A stretch of 64,000 nucleotides of DNA from Pigmentiphaga kullae (GCF_004216695.1 NZ_SGXC01000001.1:2232001-2296000), one strand, 5' to 3'. Counted from the stretch's first letter, positions 1 through 9,512 are shown. A program made the numbers and translations. Notes: generated by a model from the letters alone, not told the origin.

Positions 1-1
1 G

Positions 2-823
2 CGCGCCCACCGCTCCGGTTCGGCGGTCAGCGGCCAGATCCGCCGCCTGGAAGAGCAATTGGGCGTGCCGCTGTTCCATCGCACCACGCGCCAGGTCACG
101 CTGACGCGCGAAGGCGAACAACTGCTCCAGTGCGTCCGGCGTGCCCTGCAGGAGGTGGAAGGCGGATTGCAGGCGATCCAGGAAGCCGCCGACGTCCAGC
201 GCGGGCGCATCGCGCTGGCCTGCGCGCCCACCATCGCCGGCGCCTACCTGGGCGACGTGCTGGCGGCCTTCCAGGGCCGGTATCCCGGCATCCAGGTCTT
301 CGTGCGCGAGATCACCGCGGCGGCGCTGTTCGAAAGCGTCAGGCAGCGGGAGGTGGATTTCGGCATCAGCGTGATGACCGGTTCGCCCGAGTTCCGCTTC
401 GAGCCCCTGCTGACCGACGAGCTGGTCGCGCTGGTGCCGCGCGCGCTGCTGGACGGCGACCGCAAGACCATCTCGCTCAAGGCGCTGGCGGCCATGCCGC
501 TGCTGGTGCTGGAACAGGGCACCGCGCTGCGCGCCATCGTCGAGGAAGCGATGGCCGCGCAGGGGCTGCAGCTGGCCACGCGCTTCCAGTTCATGCATTC
601 GCAGACGCTGATATCCATGGCGACGGCCGGCCTGGGCGCCGCCATCCTGCCGACGACCGCGCTGCCGCGCACGCTGGGCGCCGGTGTGCAGAAGCTGCGC
701 ATCGTCCGTCCCACCCTGGTCCGCAGCATGGCGATCGTGACGCTGCCCGGCCACGCGTTGTCGCCGGCGGCGCTGAAACTCGTGGACATGCTGCGCAGCA
801 TCCTGGCCCAGGCCCGGGCCTAA
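2..823 (+). CDS. LysR-family transcriptional regulator (5' end cut by window)
   Basis: The reading frame is open from base 2, so the start codon lies outside the window; 273 residues are visible. The first visible residues are the recognition part of a winged helix-turn-helix (SAVSGQIRRLEEQLGVPLFH, then RTTRQVTLT), which is the classic LysR pattern. The remainder is a substrate-binding-like effector domain ending in Ala-Arg-Ala. It is convergent with the Bug gene that follows, and the two overlap by 4 bp at their stop codons. The effector and targets cannot be read from the sequence. The family call is safe; the function is unknown. Confidence 0.9.
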   Translation, partial: RAHRSGSAVSGQIRRLEEQLGVPLFHRTTRQVTLTREGEQLLQCVRRALQEVEGGLQAIQEAADVQRGRIALACAPTIAGAYLGDVLAAFQGRYPGIQVFVREITAAALFESVRQREVDFGISVMTGSPEFRFEPLLTDELVALVPRALLDGDRKTISLKALAAMPLLVLEQGTALRAIVEEAMAAQGLQLATRFQFMHSQTLISMATAGLGAAILPTTALPRTLGAGVQKLRIVRPTLVRSMAIVTLPGHALSPAALKLVDMLRSILAQARA

Positions 824-1818
824 TCCAAGGAAATGTTCAAGCGCTTGATGACCTGCCCATACCGGCGCGAATCGGCATCGAGCTGGGCCTGGAATTGCTC
901 GGGCGTCATCGCCAGCGGTTCGTAGGCCAGCTGCATGTAGCGCTCGCGCAGTTCCGGGTCCTGCAGTGCCGTGGCGATGTCGCGGCGGATCCTGGCCGCG
1001 ATGGCATCGGGAACGCCCCGGGGCGCCAGGATGCCCACCCAGGCGCTGAGCTCGAAACCTTGCGGGCCGCCGGCCTCGCCCATGGTGGGAATCGACTCGA
1101 ACCCTTGCACCCGCGAAGGCGCCGCGGCCGCCAGCAGCCTGAGCTTGCCCCCCTTGTAGAGCGCGTTCATGCTTCCTATGGTGCCGAATGCCCAGGGTAC
1201 CTGGCTGCTCGCCACGGCCGTGTAGAGCTGCGACATTTCCTTGTACGCGATGTGCGTCATGGACGTGCCCGCCGCCTGGTCGAGCATGGCGCCTCCCAGA
1301 TGTCCGGGGCTGCCCACGAACCAGGATCCGTAGTCGATGTTCCCCGGCGCCGCCTTGGCGTCGGCGATCAGGTCGCCCACCCTGCGGTAGCGGCTGTCAG
1401 CGGGAACCGCCACGAAGAAATAATTGCGGAACAAGGTCGTGACCGGCGTGAAGTCACGCTTCAGATCGTAGGGAAGCTTGCTGAACAGGTAGGGCTGCGC
1501 GGCCATCTGCGCGCTGTCCAGTTGCAGCAGGGTATAGCCGTCGGGCGCGGCGCGCTTGGCGGTTTCGATGGCGATGAAGCCGGCCGCGCCTGGCTTGTTC
1601 TCGACCAGTACGGGCTTGCCCCAGGCCTTGGACAGGCGTTCGGTCACCATGCGCAGGTTCACGTCGACGCCGCTGCCGACCGGAAAGGGCGTGACGATGC
1701 GCACGGGTCGATCGGGATATTGCGCCGCCGCCTGCGGCACAGCGCAGACCGCCACCAGGGCAATCTGGCAGAGGGCGGCCAGTGGTCGCCAGGCAAGGGG
1801 GAACGGGAATGCGGCCAT
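820..1818 (-). CDS. Bug-family (tripartite tricarboxylate transporter) substrate-binding protein
   Basis: A 332-residue exported solute-binding protein. I chose the ATG at 1818 because a GAGGAGA ribosome site sits just upstream and because a Sec signal peptide follows directly (hydrophobic core, cleavage near AVPQAAAQ). The mature protein opens with YPDRPVRIVTPFPVGSGVD, the standard Bug start, and has the ENKPGAAG and AAPDGYTLL motifs of the family. No TctA or TctB membrane subunits are nearby, so it is an orphan binding protein, as is common in Bordetella. The ligand is unknown, probably a carboxylate. Two overlapping inverted repeats lie in its upstream region (1849-1886). Confidence 0.92.
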   Translation of the reverse strand: MAAFPFPLAWRPLAALCQIALVAVCAVPQAAAQYPDRPVRIVTPFPVGSGVDVNLRMVTERLSKAWGKPVLVENKPGAAGFIAIETAKRAAPDGYTLLQLDSAQMAAQPYLFSKLPYDLKRDFTPVTTLFRNYFFVAVPADSRYRRVGDLIADAKAAPGNIDYGSWFVGSPGHLGGAMLDQAAGTSMTHIAYKEMSQLYTAVASSQVPWAFGTIGSMNALYKGGKLRLLAAAAPSRVQGFESIPTMGEAGGPQGFELSAWVGILAPRGVPDAIAARIRRDIATALQDPELRERYMQLAYEPLAMTPEQFQAQLDADSRRYGQVIKRLNISLD

Positions 1819-1848
1819 GGCTGTCTCCTCGAATTTTTCATGGGGGAA

Positions 1849-1886
1849 TCGTGCCGCGTCCCGGCACGACGGGTCAAACACCCGTC
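1849..1886. promoter_or_regulatory. Two overlapping inverted repeats between divergent genes
   Basis: TCGTGCCG (1849-1856) and CGGCACGA (1862-1869) form a perfect 8-bp inverted repeat with a 5-base loop. GACGGGT (1868-1874) and ACCCGTC (1880-1886) form a perfect 7-bp repeat with a 5-base loop. The two structures share bases 1868-1869. They sit 30-70 bases ahead of the Bug gene start and about 120 bases ahead of the divergent methyltransferase. They could be operators, or mutually exclusive hairpins in the leader of the Bug mRNA. The repeats are seen; their role is inference. Confidence 0.5.
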
Positions 1887-2005
1887 TCGGTCGTTGAGAA
1901 TCCCCTGCAAGCCCAGCCTGCTTTCGCGCCGACATCGAGTCAGGCACAATCGAATCCGACGCACCCACGTCCCGCTTACTCGTTCACCAGAAAAGGGGAA
2001 ACCCC

Positions 2006-2857
2006 ATGATGCTCGCGTTGTTGGGTAGTTCGTTGCAGTCGAAAGCGTTGCGCCGGTGCGCGCGGGGGATGGCCGTCCTGGCCGCCTGCGCGCTGCCGGC
2101 CCTGGCCGCCGTCCAGGCGGCGGAAAAGCCGGATTCGTCGTATGTGCCCGACGTTGGCCAGGAAGGCAAGGACGTGGTGTGGGTGCCGACCCCCCAGACC
2201 CTGGTCGACAAGATGATGGACATGGCCAAGGCCGCGCCCGGCGATACCCTGATCGACCTGGGCTCGGGCGACGGGCGCCTGGTGATCACCGCCGCCCAGC
2301 GCGGCATCAAGGCCCATGGCATCGAATACAACCCCGAGATGGTCGAACTGGCCCGCCGCAACGCCCAGGCGGCCGGGGTGTCCGGCCGCGCCACCTTCGA
2401 GAAGGCGGACCTGTTCGAGACCGACCTTTCCCGCGCCACGGTCGTCACGCTGTTCCTGCTGCCCACCATCAACGAGAAGCTGCGGCCGCGCCTGCTGGAC
2501 CTCAAGCCCGGCACCCGCGTCGTGTCCAACACCTTTCCCATGGGCGACTGGCGGCCCGACGAGCAGGCCACGGTCACCGAGCAATGCCAGACCTGGTGCT
2601 CGGCGCTGCTGTGGATCGTGCCCGCCAAGGTCGAAGGCGCGTGGAAACTCGACGGCCGCGAACTGAAGCTCGCCCAGCAGTACCAGCGGCTGAGCGGCAC
2701 CCTGGATGCCCGGCCCCTCGACGATGCCACCTTGCGCGGCGACGAGATCTCGTTCTCGGTGAACGGGGTACGCTATCGCGGCAAGGTCAATGGCAACACC
2801 ATGCAAGGCACGCGCGCCGGGGGTAAGCCGGCTTCGTGGTCCGCCGTGCGCGGCTGA
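2006..2857 (+). CDS. Exported class I SAM-dependent methyltransferase-like protein
   Basis: A 283-residue protein. Residues 15-39 form an N-terminal hydrophobic segment that looks like a Sec signal peptide (core AVLAACALPALAA). A Rossmann methyltransferase core follows, with motif I LIDLGSGDGRL at about residues 82-92 and the acidic end of strand beta-2 at IEYNPEM. The last 80 residues are beta-rich and not part of the common core. The start at 2006 has an AAAGGGGAAA ribosome site. It lies 44 bases ahead of gcvT on the same strand and could be co-transcribed with it. A SAM-binding fold behind a signal peptide is odd, because SAM is cytoplasmic; the segment may instead be a membrane anchor. 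The substrate is unknown. Confidence 0.8.
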   Translation: MMLALLGSSLQSKALRRCARGMAVLAACALPALAAVQAAEKPDSSYVPDVGQEGKDVVWVPTPQTLVDKMMDMAKAAPGDTLIDLGSGDGRLVITAAQRGIKAHGIEYNPEMVELARRNAQAAGVSGRATFEKADLFETDLSRATVVTLFLLPTINEKLRPRLLDLKPGTRVVSNTFPMGDWRPDEQATVTEQCQTWCSALLWIVPAKVEGAWKLDGRELKLAQQYQRLSGTLDARPLDDATLRGDEISFSVNGVRYRGKVNGNTMQGTRAGGKPASWSAVRG

Positions 2858-2901
2858 CGTCCGTCCATCCCGTCCGTCCATTCCGTTACGCAGGAATCCG
2901 C

Positions 2902-4008
2902 ATGACCGCGTCCCTCCCCCTGAAACAGACCCCGCTCTTCGCCGAGCATCTGGCCCTGTCCGGCAAGATGATCGACTTCGGCGGCTGGTCCATGCCCGTC
3001 TCGTACGGTTCGCAGATCGACGAGCACCATGCCGTCCGGCGCGGCGCGGGCATGTTCGACGTCTCGCACATGCTCAACGTGGACGTGGTGGGCAGCCAGG
3101 CGCGGCCCTACCTGCGGCATTTGCTGGCCAACGACGTCGATCGCCTGGCCGAGCCGGGCAGGGCGCTGTATTCCTGCATGCTCAATCCCCAGGCGGGCGT
3201 GGTCGACGACCTGATCGTCTACCTGCTGACGCCGGAGCACTACCGGCTGGTGGTCAACGCCGCGTCGGCCGACAAGGACCTGGTGTGGATGGCGCGCGTC
3301 GCCCAGGCGGGCGGCTACGACGTGGCGATCGAGCCGCGCCGCGAACTGGCGATGATCGCGGTCCAGGGGCCGCAGGCCCGCGACCGGCTGGCGCAGGCAA
3401 GGCCGGCGCTGGGGCGCCTGGCGCGTGGCCTGGCGCCGTTCACGGCCGAAGGGGCCGAGGGCGTGCTGGTGGCGCGGACGGGCTACACCGGCGAGGACGG
3501 CGTGGAAGTGGTGCTGCCCGGCGCCGATGCGCCCGCCCTGTGGCGGGACCTGCTGGCGGCGGGCGTCGCGCCCTGCGGCCTGGGGGCGCGCGACACGCTG
3601 CGGATCGAGGCCGGCCTGAACCTGTACGGGCAGGACATGGACGAACTGACCCAGCCGGCCGAGGCCGGGCTGGCCTGGACGGTGTCCGACCACGATCCGC
3701 AGCGCGACTTCGTCGGGCGCGCGGCGCTGGCCTACGGCCTGAAGTGGCAGTTGCTGGGGCTCAAGCTGCTGGACCGGGGCGTGATGCGCGCCCAGATGGC
3801 GGTCGAGACGGCCGAGGGCGCCGGCATGGTCACCAGCGGCACCATGTCGCCCACCCTGGGCACGTCCATCGGTTTCGCCCGCCTGCCGGACAGCGTGTCG
3901 CCCGGCGACGCGGCCGAGGTGGAGATTCGCGGCCGGCGCGTGCCGGCGGTGGTCTGCCGGCTGCCCTTCGTGCGGCGCGGCAAGGTGCTCGACAGCGGCG
4001 AGCCTTGA
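2902..4008 (+). CDS. gcvT: Glycine cleavage system T protein (aminomethyltransferase)
   Basis: A 368-residue protein close to the usual length (E. coli about 364). It transfers the methylene group from the aminomethyl-lipoyl H protein to tetrahydrofolate and releases ammonia. Visible hallmarks are TPLFAEHLALSGKMIDFGGW at the start, HHAVRRGAGMFDVSHM, the RTGYTGEDGVEV segment, GLGARDTLRIEAGLNLYG, and the C-terminal SGTMSPTLGTSIGFA. The start MTASLPLK at 2902 was chosen over an upstream in-frame ATG because it fits the family N-terminus. It is the first gene of gcvT-gcvH-gcvP. The 45-base space ahead of it is too short for a glycine riboswitch. Confidence 0.97.
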   Translation: MTASLPLKQTPLFAEHLALSGKMIDFGGWSMPVSYGSQIDEHHAVRRGAGMFDVSHMLNVDVVGSQARPYLRHLLANDVDRLAEPGRALYSCMLNPQAGVVDDLIVYLLTPEHYRLVVNAASADKDLVWMARVAQAGGYDVAIEPRRELAMIAVQGPQARDRLAQARPALGRLARGLAPFTAEGAEGVLVARTGYTGEDGVEVVLPGADAPALWRDLLAAGVAPCGLGARDTLRIEAGLNLYGQDMDELTQPAEAGLAWTVSDHDPQRDFVGRAALAYGLKWQLLGLKLLDRGVMRAQMAVETAEGAGMVTSGTMSPTLGTSIGFARLPDSVSPGDAAEVEIRGRRVPAVVCRLPFVRRGKVLDSGEP

Positions 4009-4078
4009 TCCGCGCCCGCCGTCGCCAAGGTTCACTACAATTCCTCCAGACTCTTCCCCATCACCAGGATCCGCCTCC

Positions 4079-4459
4079 ATGAATCTTCCTTCCGAACTCA
4101 AGTACGCCAAGACCCACGAATGGATACGCGCCGACGGCGATCTGCTGGTGGTGGGCATCACCGACCATGCGCAGGACCAGCTGGGCGACCTGGTCTATGT
4201 CGGCGACGTCAAGGTCGGGGCCAGGCTCCAGGCCGGCCAGACGGCGGGCGTGGTGGAGTCGGTCAAGGCGGCCTCCGACATCTATGCGCCCGTGGCGGGC
4301 GAAATCGTGGCCTTCAACGAAGACCTCTCGGCCAGCCCCGAGCAGCTGAACCAGGCGCCCTACACCGCCTGGATCTTCAAGCTGCGGCCCGACAACATGG
4401 CAGACACCGCCGGCCTGCTCGACGCGGCGGGCTACCAGGCCTCGGTCGACGCCGAATGA
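4079..4459 (+). CDS. gcvH: Glycine cleavage system H protein (lipoyl carrier)
   Basis: A 126-residue lipoyl-domain protein that shuttles the aminomethyl group between the P, T and L proteins. The lipoylation site is Lys63 in VESVKAASD, matching the conserved ESVKAxSD motif. The N-terminal KYAKTHEWI and the C-terminal PYTAWIFKL are also typical. It follows gcvT by 70 bases and is separated from gcvP by 103 bases that carry two strong hairpins. The function is certain by family; there is no unusual feature in the protein. Confidence 0.97.
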   Translation: MNLPSELKYAKTHEWIRADGDLLVVGITDHAQDQLGDLVYVGDVKVGARLQAGQTAGVVESVKAASDIYAPVAGEIVAFNEDLSASPEQLNQAPYTAWIFKLRPDNMADTAGLLDAAGYQASVDAE

Positions 4460-4466
4460 CGCCACC

Positions 4467-4515
4467 GCCGCGGCCCGTCCGGGCCGCGGCCGGCACCCGC
4501 GCGGCGAACGGGTGC
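4467..4515 (+). promoter_or_regulatory. Tandem hairpins in the gcvH-gcvP gap
   Basis: GCCGCGGCCC (4467-4476) pairs perfectly with GGGCCGCGGC (4481-4490) across a 4-base loop. GCACCCG (4493-4499) pairs perfectly with CGGGTGC (4509-4515). No T-run follows, so this is not a standard terminator. Such intercistronic hairpins may stabilise the upstream message or reduce read-through into gcvP. The structure is seen; the role is inference. Confidence 0.5.
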
Positions 4516-4562
4516 GCGCCTCTTAGCCATTCCATCGCAGGCCCACGACAGGACGGGTTCCC

Positions 4563-7427
4563 ATGCTCAAGGCGCTTGAAGACGATGCGGCATTCACGGC
4601 CCGCCATATCGGGCCTTCCGATTCCGACCAGGCCGCGATGCTGGCCGTGGTCGGGGCCGACAGCCTGGATGACCTGGTACGCCGCGTGGTGCCGGCGGCC
4701 ATCCTGGAAACCGCTCCGCTGGACCTGCCGGGCCCGATGACCGAGGCCGGCGCGCTGGCCGGACTCGAGGCCCTGGCGGGGCGCAACATGCTTTTCCGCA
4801 GCTATATCGGCCAGGGCTACTACGGCACGCACACGCCGCCGGTCCTCCAGCGCAACATCCTGGAGAACCCGGCCTGGTACACCGCCTATACCCCCTACCA
4901 GCCCGAGATATCCCAGGGCCGGCTGCAGGCCCTGCTGGTGTTCCAGACCATGGTGTGCGAGCTGACCGGCCTGGACATCGCCAATGCGTCGCTGCTGGAC
5001 GAGGCCACCGCGGCCGCCGAGGCCATGACCCTGGCGCGGCGCGGCTCCGCCAGCGACAGCCGGGTGTTTTTCGTGTCCTCGGGCTGCCATCCGCAGACCA
5101 TCGAGGTGCTGCGCACCCGGGCCTGCGCGCTGGACATCGACGTCGTGGTCGGCGACGAAGCCGCCGGCGTGCCCGCGTGCTTCGGGATCCTGTTGCAGTA
5201 TCCCTGCAGCACCGGCGAAGTGCGGCGCTACGCGCGGCTGGCCGCCGAGGTGAAGGCGGCCGGCGGCGTGGTCGCGTGCGCGACCGACCTGCTGGCGCTG
5301 GCGCTGATCCAGCCGCCGGGCGCCTGGGGGGCGGACATCGCCGTCGGCTCGTCGCAGCGCTTCGGCATCCCGCCCGGATACGGCGGCCCGCACGCCGCGT
5401 TCATGGCGTGCCGGGACGAACTCAAGCGCAACCTGCCCGGACGGCTGGTGGGCGTGTCGCGCGATGCCTCGGGCCGGCCGGCGCTGCGGCTGGCGCTGCA
5501 AACGCGCGAGCAGCACATCCGCCGCGAGAAGGCCACCTCCAACATCTGCACCTCGCAGGTGCTGCTGGCCGTCATGGCCGCGATGTACGCGGTCTGGCAC
5601 GGCCCCGATGGCCTCGCGCGCATGGCGGCCCGCGTGCATCGCCAGACGGTGGCGCTGCGCGACGCGCTGGCCCGCCTCGGCATCGAGGCGAGGCATGAAT
5701 CCTTTTTCGACACGCTGCACTTGCGCACGGGCGACCATACCGCCGCCATCGTCCGCGCGGCCGAGGCGGCGCGCATCAACCTGCGCAAGCTCGACGCGGC
5801 GCATCTGGCGGTGTCGCTGGACGAGACCGTGACCGACGCCGACCTGGCGTCCCTGCTGGCGGTGTTCGCCGAAGGCTGCGGCAGGAAGGGCGGTGCGGCC
5901 GCGGCCGGCGCGGCCGGGCCGTCCGCGGTCCCGCCGGACCTGGCGCGCGATACGCCGGCGCTGTCCCATCCCGTGTTCCGCTCCATCCGTTCGGAAACCG
6001 AGATGCTGCGCTGGCTGCGGCGGCTGTCGGACATGGACCTCGCGCTGGATCGCACCATGATCCCGCTGGGTTCATGCACGATGAAGCTCAACGCCACCGC
6101 CGAAATGATGCCGATCACCTGGCCGCGCTTCGCCGCGCTGCATCCGTACGCGCCGGCGTGGCAGGCCGAGGGCTATCGCGAGCTGGTCGCCGGGCTGTCG
6201 CGCGCGCTGTGCGAAATCACGGGCTACGACGCCATCAGTTTCCAGCCCAATTCCGGGGCGCAGGGCGAGTACGCCGGCCTGATGGCGGTGCGCGCCTACC
6301 ATGCCGCGCGCGGCGAATCGGCGCGCGACATCTGCCTGATCCCGGCCTCGGCCCATGGCACCAATCCCGCCTCCGCCCAACTGGCCGGCATGCGCGTCGT
6401 GGTGGTGGCGTGCGACCGGCAGGGCAACGTCGACGTCGAGGACCTGCGCCGCAAGGCGGCCGAGGCGGGGCGGGGGCTGGCGGCGCTGATGGTGACCTAT
6501 CCGTCGACCCATGGCGTGTTCGAGGACGCCATCGGCGAGATCTGCCGCATCGTCCACGACCACGGCGGGCAGGTCTACCTGGACGGCGCCAACATGAATG
6601 CCCTGGTCGGCCTGGTCAAGCCCGGCCGCATCGGCGCCGACGTGTCCCACCTGAACCTGCACAAGACCTTCTGCATTCCGCATGGCGGCGGCGGGCCGGG
6701 CGTGGGGCCGGTGGCGGTGCGGGCGCACCTGGCGCCGTATCTGCCCGGCGTGGTGGGCGAGGACGGCCGGCTGCCGGCGGGCACGCCCTGCGGCCCCGTG
6801 GCCGCCGCGCCGCTGGGGTCGGCGGGCATCCTGCCCATTCCCGCGGCCTACGTGGCGCTGATGGGGGCCGAGGGGCTGCGCAAGGCGACCCAGGTCGCCA
6901 TCCTGAATGCCAACTACGTGGCCCGCCGGCTGGCCGAACACTATCCCGTCCTGTACACCGGCCGCGGCAGCCACGTGGCGCACGAGTGCATCCTGGACCT
7001 GCGGCCCATCAAGCAGCGCTGCGGCATCGACGCCGAGGACGTGGCCAAGCGCCTGATCGACTATGGCTTCCATGCGCCCACGATGAGCTTTCCGGTGGCC
7101 GGCACGCTGATGGTGGAGCCGACCGAATCCGAAAGCCGCGCCGAGCTGGATCGCTTCATCGAAGCGATGATCGCCATCCGCGCCGAGATCGCCGAGATCG
7201 AAGCAGGGCAGCAGGACCGCGCCGACAACCTGCTCAAGAACGCGCCGCATACCGCCGAGGCGCTGCTGGCGCGGGACTGGCCGCACCCCTATGAGCGCGA
7301 GCGCGCGGCCTATCCTGTGCCGTCGCTGCGCGAGCACAAATACTGGCCGCCCGTGGGGCGGGTGGACAACCTGTATGGCGACCGCAACCTGGCCTGCTCG
7401 TGCCCGCCCACGAGCGACTATGCCTAG
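4563..7427 (+). CDS. gcvP: Glycine dehydrogenase (decarboxylating), P protein
   Basis: A 954-residue single-chain P protein of normal length for the proteobacterial fused form. It decarboxylates glycine with pyridoxal phosphate and passes the aminomethyl group to lipoyl-GcvH. The N-terminal half has [12 protein letters not shown] and [20 protein letters not shown]. The C-terminal half carries PLP-binding Lys701 in [18 protein letters not shown] and ends with [18 protein letters not shown], the family signature. The ATG at 4563 has an AGGACGGG ribosome site. It is convergent with the MFS gene, with only 6 bases between the stops. Confidence 0.98.
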   Translation: MLKALEDDAAFTARHIGPSDSDQAAMLAVVGADSLDDLVRRVVPAAILETAPLDLPGPMTEAGALAGLEALAGRNMLFRSYIGQGYYGTHTPPVLQRNILENPAWYTAYTPYQPEISQGRLQALLVFQTMVCELTGLDIANASLLDEATAAAEAMTLARRGSASDSRVFFVSSGCHPQTIEVLRTRACALDIDVVVGDEAAGVPACFGILLQYPCSTGEVRRYARLAAEVKAAGGVVACATDLLALALIQPPGAWGADIAVGSSQRFGIPPGYGGPHAAFMACRDELKRNLPGRLVGVSRDASGRPALRLALQTREQHIRREKATSNICTSQVLLAVMAAMYAVWHGPDGLARMAARVHRQTVALRDALARLGIEARHESFFDTLHLRTGDHTAAIVRAAEAARINLRKLDAAHLAVSLDETVTDADLASLLAVFAEGCGRKGGAAAAGAAGPSAVPPDLARDTPALSHPVFRSIRSETEMLRWLRRLSDMDLALDRTMIPLGSCTMKLNATAEMMPITWPRFAALHPYAPAWQAEGYRELVAGLSRALCEITGYDAISFQPNSGAQGEYAGLMAVRAYHAARGESARDICLIPASAHGTNPASAQLAGMRVVVVACDRQGNVDVEDLRRKAAEAGRGLAALMVTYPSTHGVFEDAIGEICRIVHDHGGQVYLDGANMNALVGLVKPGRIGADVSHLNLHKTFCIPHGGGGPGVGPVAVRAHLAPYLPGVVGEDGRLPAGTPCGPVAAAPLGSAGILPIPAAYVALMGAEGLRKATQVAILNANYVARRLAEHYPVLYTGRGSHVAHECILDLRPIKQRCGIDAEDVAKRLIDYGFHAPTMSFPVAGTLMVEPTESESRAELDRFIEAMIAIRAEIAEIEAGQQDRADNLLKNAPHTAEALLARDWPHPYERERAAYPVPSLREHKYWPPVGRVDNLYGDRNLACSCPPTSDYA

Positions 7428-7433
7428 CCGCGA

Positions 7434-8954
7434 TCAGTCCATGGCCACGTGCGGGGCGTCCTCGCCTGCCGCGCGCCGGCGCGAGCGCACGATGGCCAGC
7501 AGCGGCACCACGCACAGGGTGGCGATGAACATCAGCTTGAAGGCGTCGACGTAGGCGATCATCGAGGCCTGCTGCGTCACCATCCGGTTCAGCGACTCCA
7601 GCGCCGTGGGCGAACTCAGGTCGTAGTTCTGCACCAGCGCGGCGTTGGCCGGATTCATGTGCTCGACCAGCGAGGCATGCACGACCTGGGTATTGCGCGT
7701 GACCTGGGCCTGGATCACCGAGATGCCTATGCTGCTGCCGATGTTGCGCATCAGGCTGAAGATGGCCGTGCCGTCGGCCCGCAGTTCGGGGGCCAGCGTG
7801 GCGAAGGTGACCGCGCTCAGCGGGACGAATACGAAGCCCAGGCCCACGCCCTGGATGACGCCCGGCCAGACGATGTCGCTTTCGGACAGGACCAGCGTGT
7901 AGCCCATCATCTGGTAGAGCGCGACCGCCGACACCAGGAAGCCGGCCAGCAGCATCATGCGCACGTCCATGCGCCCGACCAGCCGTCCCGCGATCAGCAT
8001 GGCTACCATGGTGCCCACGCCGCTTGGCGCGGTGACCAGGCCGGTGGTGGCCACCGGATAGCCCATCAGTGCCTCCAGCATGGGGGGCAGCAGGGCGCGC
8101 GTCGCGTACATCACCGCGCCGATCACGAAGATGAAACAGGTGCCGGTGACGAAATTGCCGTCTTTCAGCAGTTCGTAGCGGAAGAAGGATCCCTTGCCCG
8201 CCGTGGCCGTGTGCAGCGCGAAGAAGACGAAGCTGACCAGCGCGACGGCGGCCTCGATGCGTATTTCGAGCGAGCCGAACCAGTCCAGCTGCTGGCCGCG
8301 GTCCAGCATGGCCTGCAGCGCCCCGATGGCCAGCGACAGGGTGATGAACCCGAAGAAGTCCAGCGCCTGCCTGGCCGATGGCTTGGAGCGGGGCAGGTAG
8401 GTCAGTACGCCGAACAGCGCGAAGGCGCCGATGGGCAGGTTGATCAGGAACACCCAGCGCCAGTTGTAGCTGTCCGTCAGCCAGCCGCCCAGGGTGGGGC
8501 CCAGTATCGGCCCCACCATCACGCCCACGCCCCAGATCGCGATGGCCTGCGGCTGCTTGTCGCGCGGATTGATGTCCAGCAGGATGGATTGGGACAACGG
8601 CACCAGCGCGGCCCCGAACAGGCCTTGCAGCAGCCGTGCGCCGACGATCTGGGCCAGGGTTTCGGACAGGCCGCACAGCAGCGAGGCCACGGTGAAGCCG
8701 CTGACCGCCACCGCCAGCAGGCGCTTGACGCCCAGCCGCGCGGCCAGCCAGCCGGTCAGCGGCGTGGCGATGGCGGCGGCCACGATGTAGGAGGTCAGGA
8801 CCCAGCTGATTTCGTCCTGGGAGGCGGACAGCGTACCCTGCATGTGGGGCAGCGCGACGTTGGCGATGGTGCTGTCCAGGGTCTGCATCAGCGTGGCCAG
8901 CATGATGGACAGGGTGATCATGCGCCGGTTGAGCGGCGCGGCGGGGGTTTGCAC
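7434..8954 (-). CDS. MFS multidrug efflux transporter, DHA2 (EmrB/QacA) family
   Basis: A 506-residue inner-membrane protein consistent with 14 transmembrane helices. DHA2 hallmarks are LATLMQTLDSTIANVALPHM in helix 1, WVLTSYIVAAAIATPLTGWL, and the antiporter motif C GPILGPTLGGWLTD followed by YNWRWVFLINLPIG. It should export hydrophobic drugs or related compounds using the proton gradient. The start used is GTG at 8954; the ATG at 8921 (MITLSIM) is an alternative. No membrane-fusion (EmrA) or outer-membrane partner is adjacent. It is divergent from a MarR regulator with inverted repeats between, so it is probably repressed by that regulator. The substrate is unknown. Confidence 0.92.
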   Translation of the reverse strand: MQTPAAPLNRRMITLSIMLATLMQTLDSTIANVALPHMQGTLSASQDEISWVLTSYIVAAAIATPLTGWLAARLGVKRLLAVAVSGFTVASLLCGLSETLAQIVGARLLQGLFGAALVPLSQSILLDINPRDKQPQAIAIWGVGVMVGPILGPTLGGWLTDSYNWRWVFLINLPIGAFALFGVLTYLPRSKPSARQALDFFGFITLSLAIGALQAMLDRGQQLDWFGSLEIRIEAAVALVSFVFFALHTATAGKGSFFRYELLKDGNFVTGTCFIFVIGAVMYATRALLPPMLEALMGYPVATTGLVTAPSGVGTMVAMLIAGRLVGRMDVRMMLLAGFLVSAVALYQMMGYTLVLSESDIVWPGVIQGVGLGFVFVPLSAVTFATLAPELRADGTAIFSLMRNIGSSIGISVIQAQVTRNTQVVHASLVEHMNPANAALVQNYDLSSPTALESLNRMVTQQASMIAYVDAFKLMFIATLCVVPLLAIVRSRRRAAGEDAPHVAMD

Positions 8955-8977
8955 GGTAAGCGCCCGGCGGGACTGGA

Positions 8978-9012
8978 ATGATATGTAGGTATATCATATG
9001 CTTGCTTACATA
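8978..9012. promoter_or_regulatory. Probable MarR operator between exporter and regulator
   Basis: The AT-rich divergent region carries the imperfect palindrome ATGATATGTAGGTATATCAT (8978-8997). A second, wider pair is TATGTA (8982-8987) with TACATA (9007-9012). MarR proteins usually bind such 16-20 bp AT-rich palindromes in the shared promoter of the regulator and its target. The repeats are seen; binding is inference. Confidence 0.6.
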
Positions 9013-9068
9013 TTCCCGAACGCGCGGCGATGGGCGACAATAACGCGCGTTCCTCTTGCGGTCTTCCC

Positions 9069-9512
9069 ATGGCGACTCCCTACGACAAGCGCTTCGGTTT
9101 CCTGGTGTCCGACATCGGCCGGCTGATGAGCACCGAATTCGATCGCCGGGCGCGCGGGCGGCTGGAGCTCAGCCGCGCGCAGTGCCGCCTGGCCCTGTAC
9201 CTGTCCTTCCTGGGGCCGATGACGCAGGCGCAACTGGCCGAGACCCTGGATGTCACGCCCATGACCGTCGCCCGCATGCTGGACCGGATGCAGGACGGCG
9301 GCTGGGTCACGCGCATGCCGGTGCCCGGCGACAGGCGGGCGTTCCGCGTCGAGGCCACGGCCAAGGCCGAGTCCATGCTGGCGGAGGCGCTGAACGTGGG
9401 CGACGAACTGGCCGATTTCGCCCTGCGCGGCCTGACCGAGGCCGAGCAAGGCCAGTTGATAGGATTGCTGCAACGCGTCCGCAACAACATGGCCGCGCCG
9501 GACGCGGGGTGA
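9069..9512 (+). CDS. MarR-family transcriptional regulator
   Basis: A 147-residue winged-helix regulator. The DNA-binding core reads LSRAQCRLALYLSFLGPMTQ, QLAETLDVTPMTVARMLDRM and GWVTRMPVPGDRRAFRVEAT, which is the typical MarR helix-turn-helix plus wing (the DxR motif is in GDRRAF). I prefer the ATG at 9069 (MATPYDKRF) over an upstream in-frame ATG at 9030 because the family domain begins there. It is divergent from the DHA2 exporter and likely represses it and itself, with release by a toxic ligand. Confidence 0.92.
   Translation: MATPYDKRFGFLVSDIGRLMSTEFDRRARGRLELSRAQCRLALYLSFLGPMTQAQLAETLDVTPMTVARMLDRMQDGGWVTRMPVPGDRRAFRVEATAKAESMLAEALNVGDELADFALRGLTEAEQGQLIGLLQRVRNNMAAPDAG

Noticed and set aside
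130-2028. A 632-codon plus-strand frame over the LysR and Bug genes
   Set aside because: It crosses two supported genes on opposite strands and has only low-complexity Arg/Ala/Gly composition.
2858-2901. Glycine riboswitch ahead of gcvT
   Set aside because: The spacer is only 44 bases, far too short for a glycine aptamer, and no matching motif is visible further upstream.
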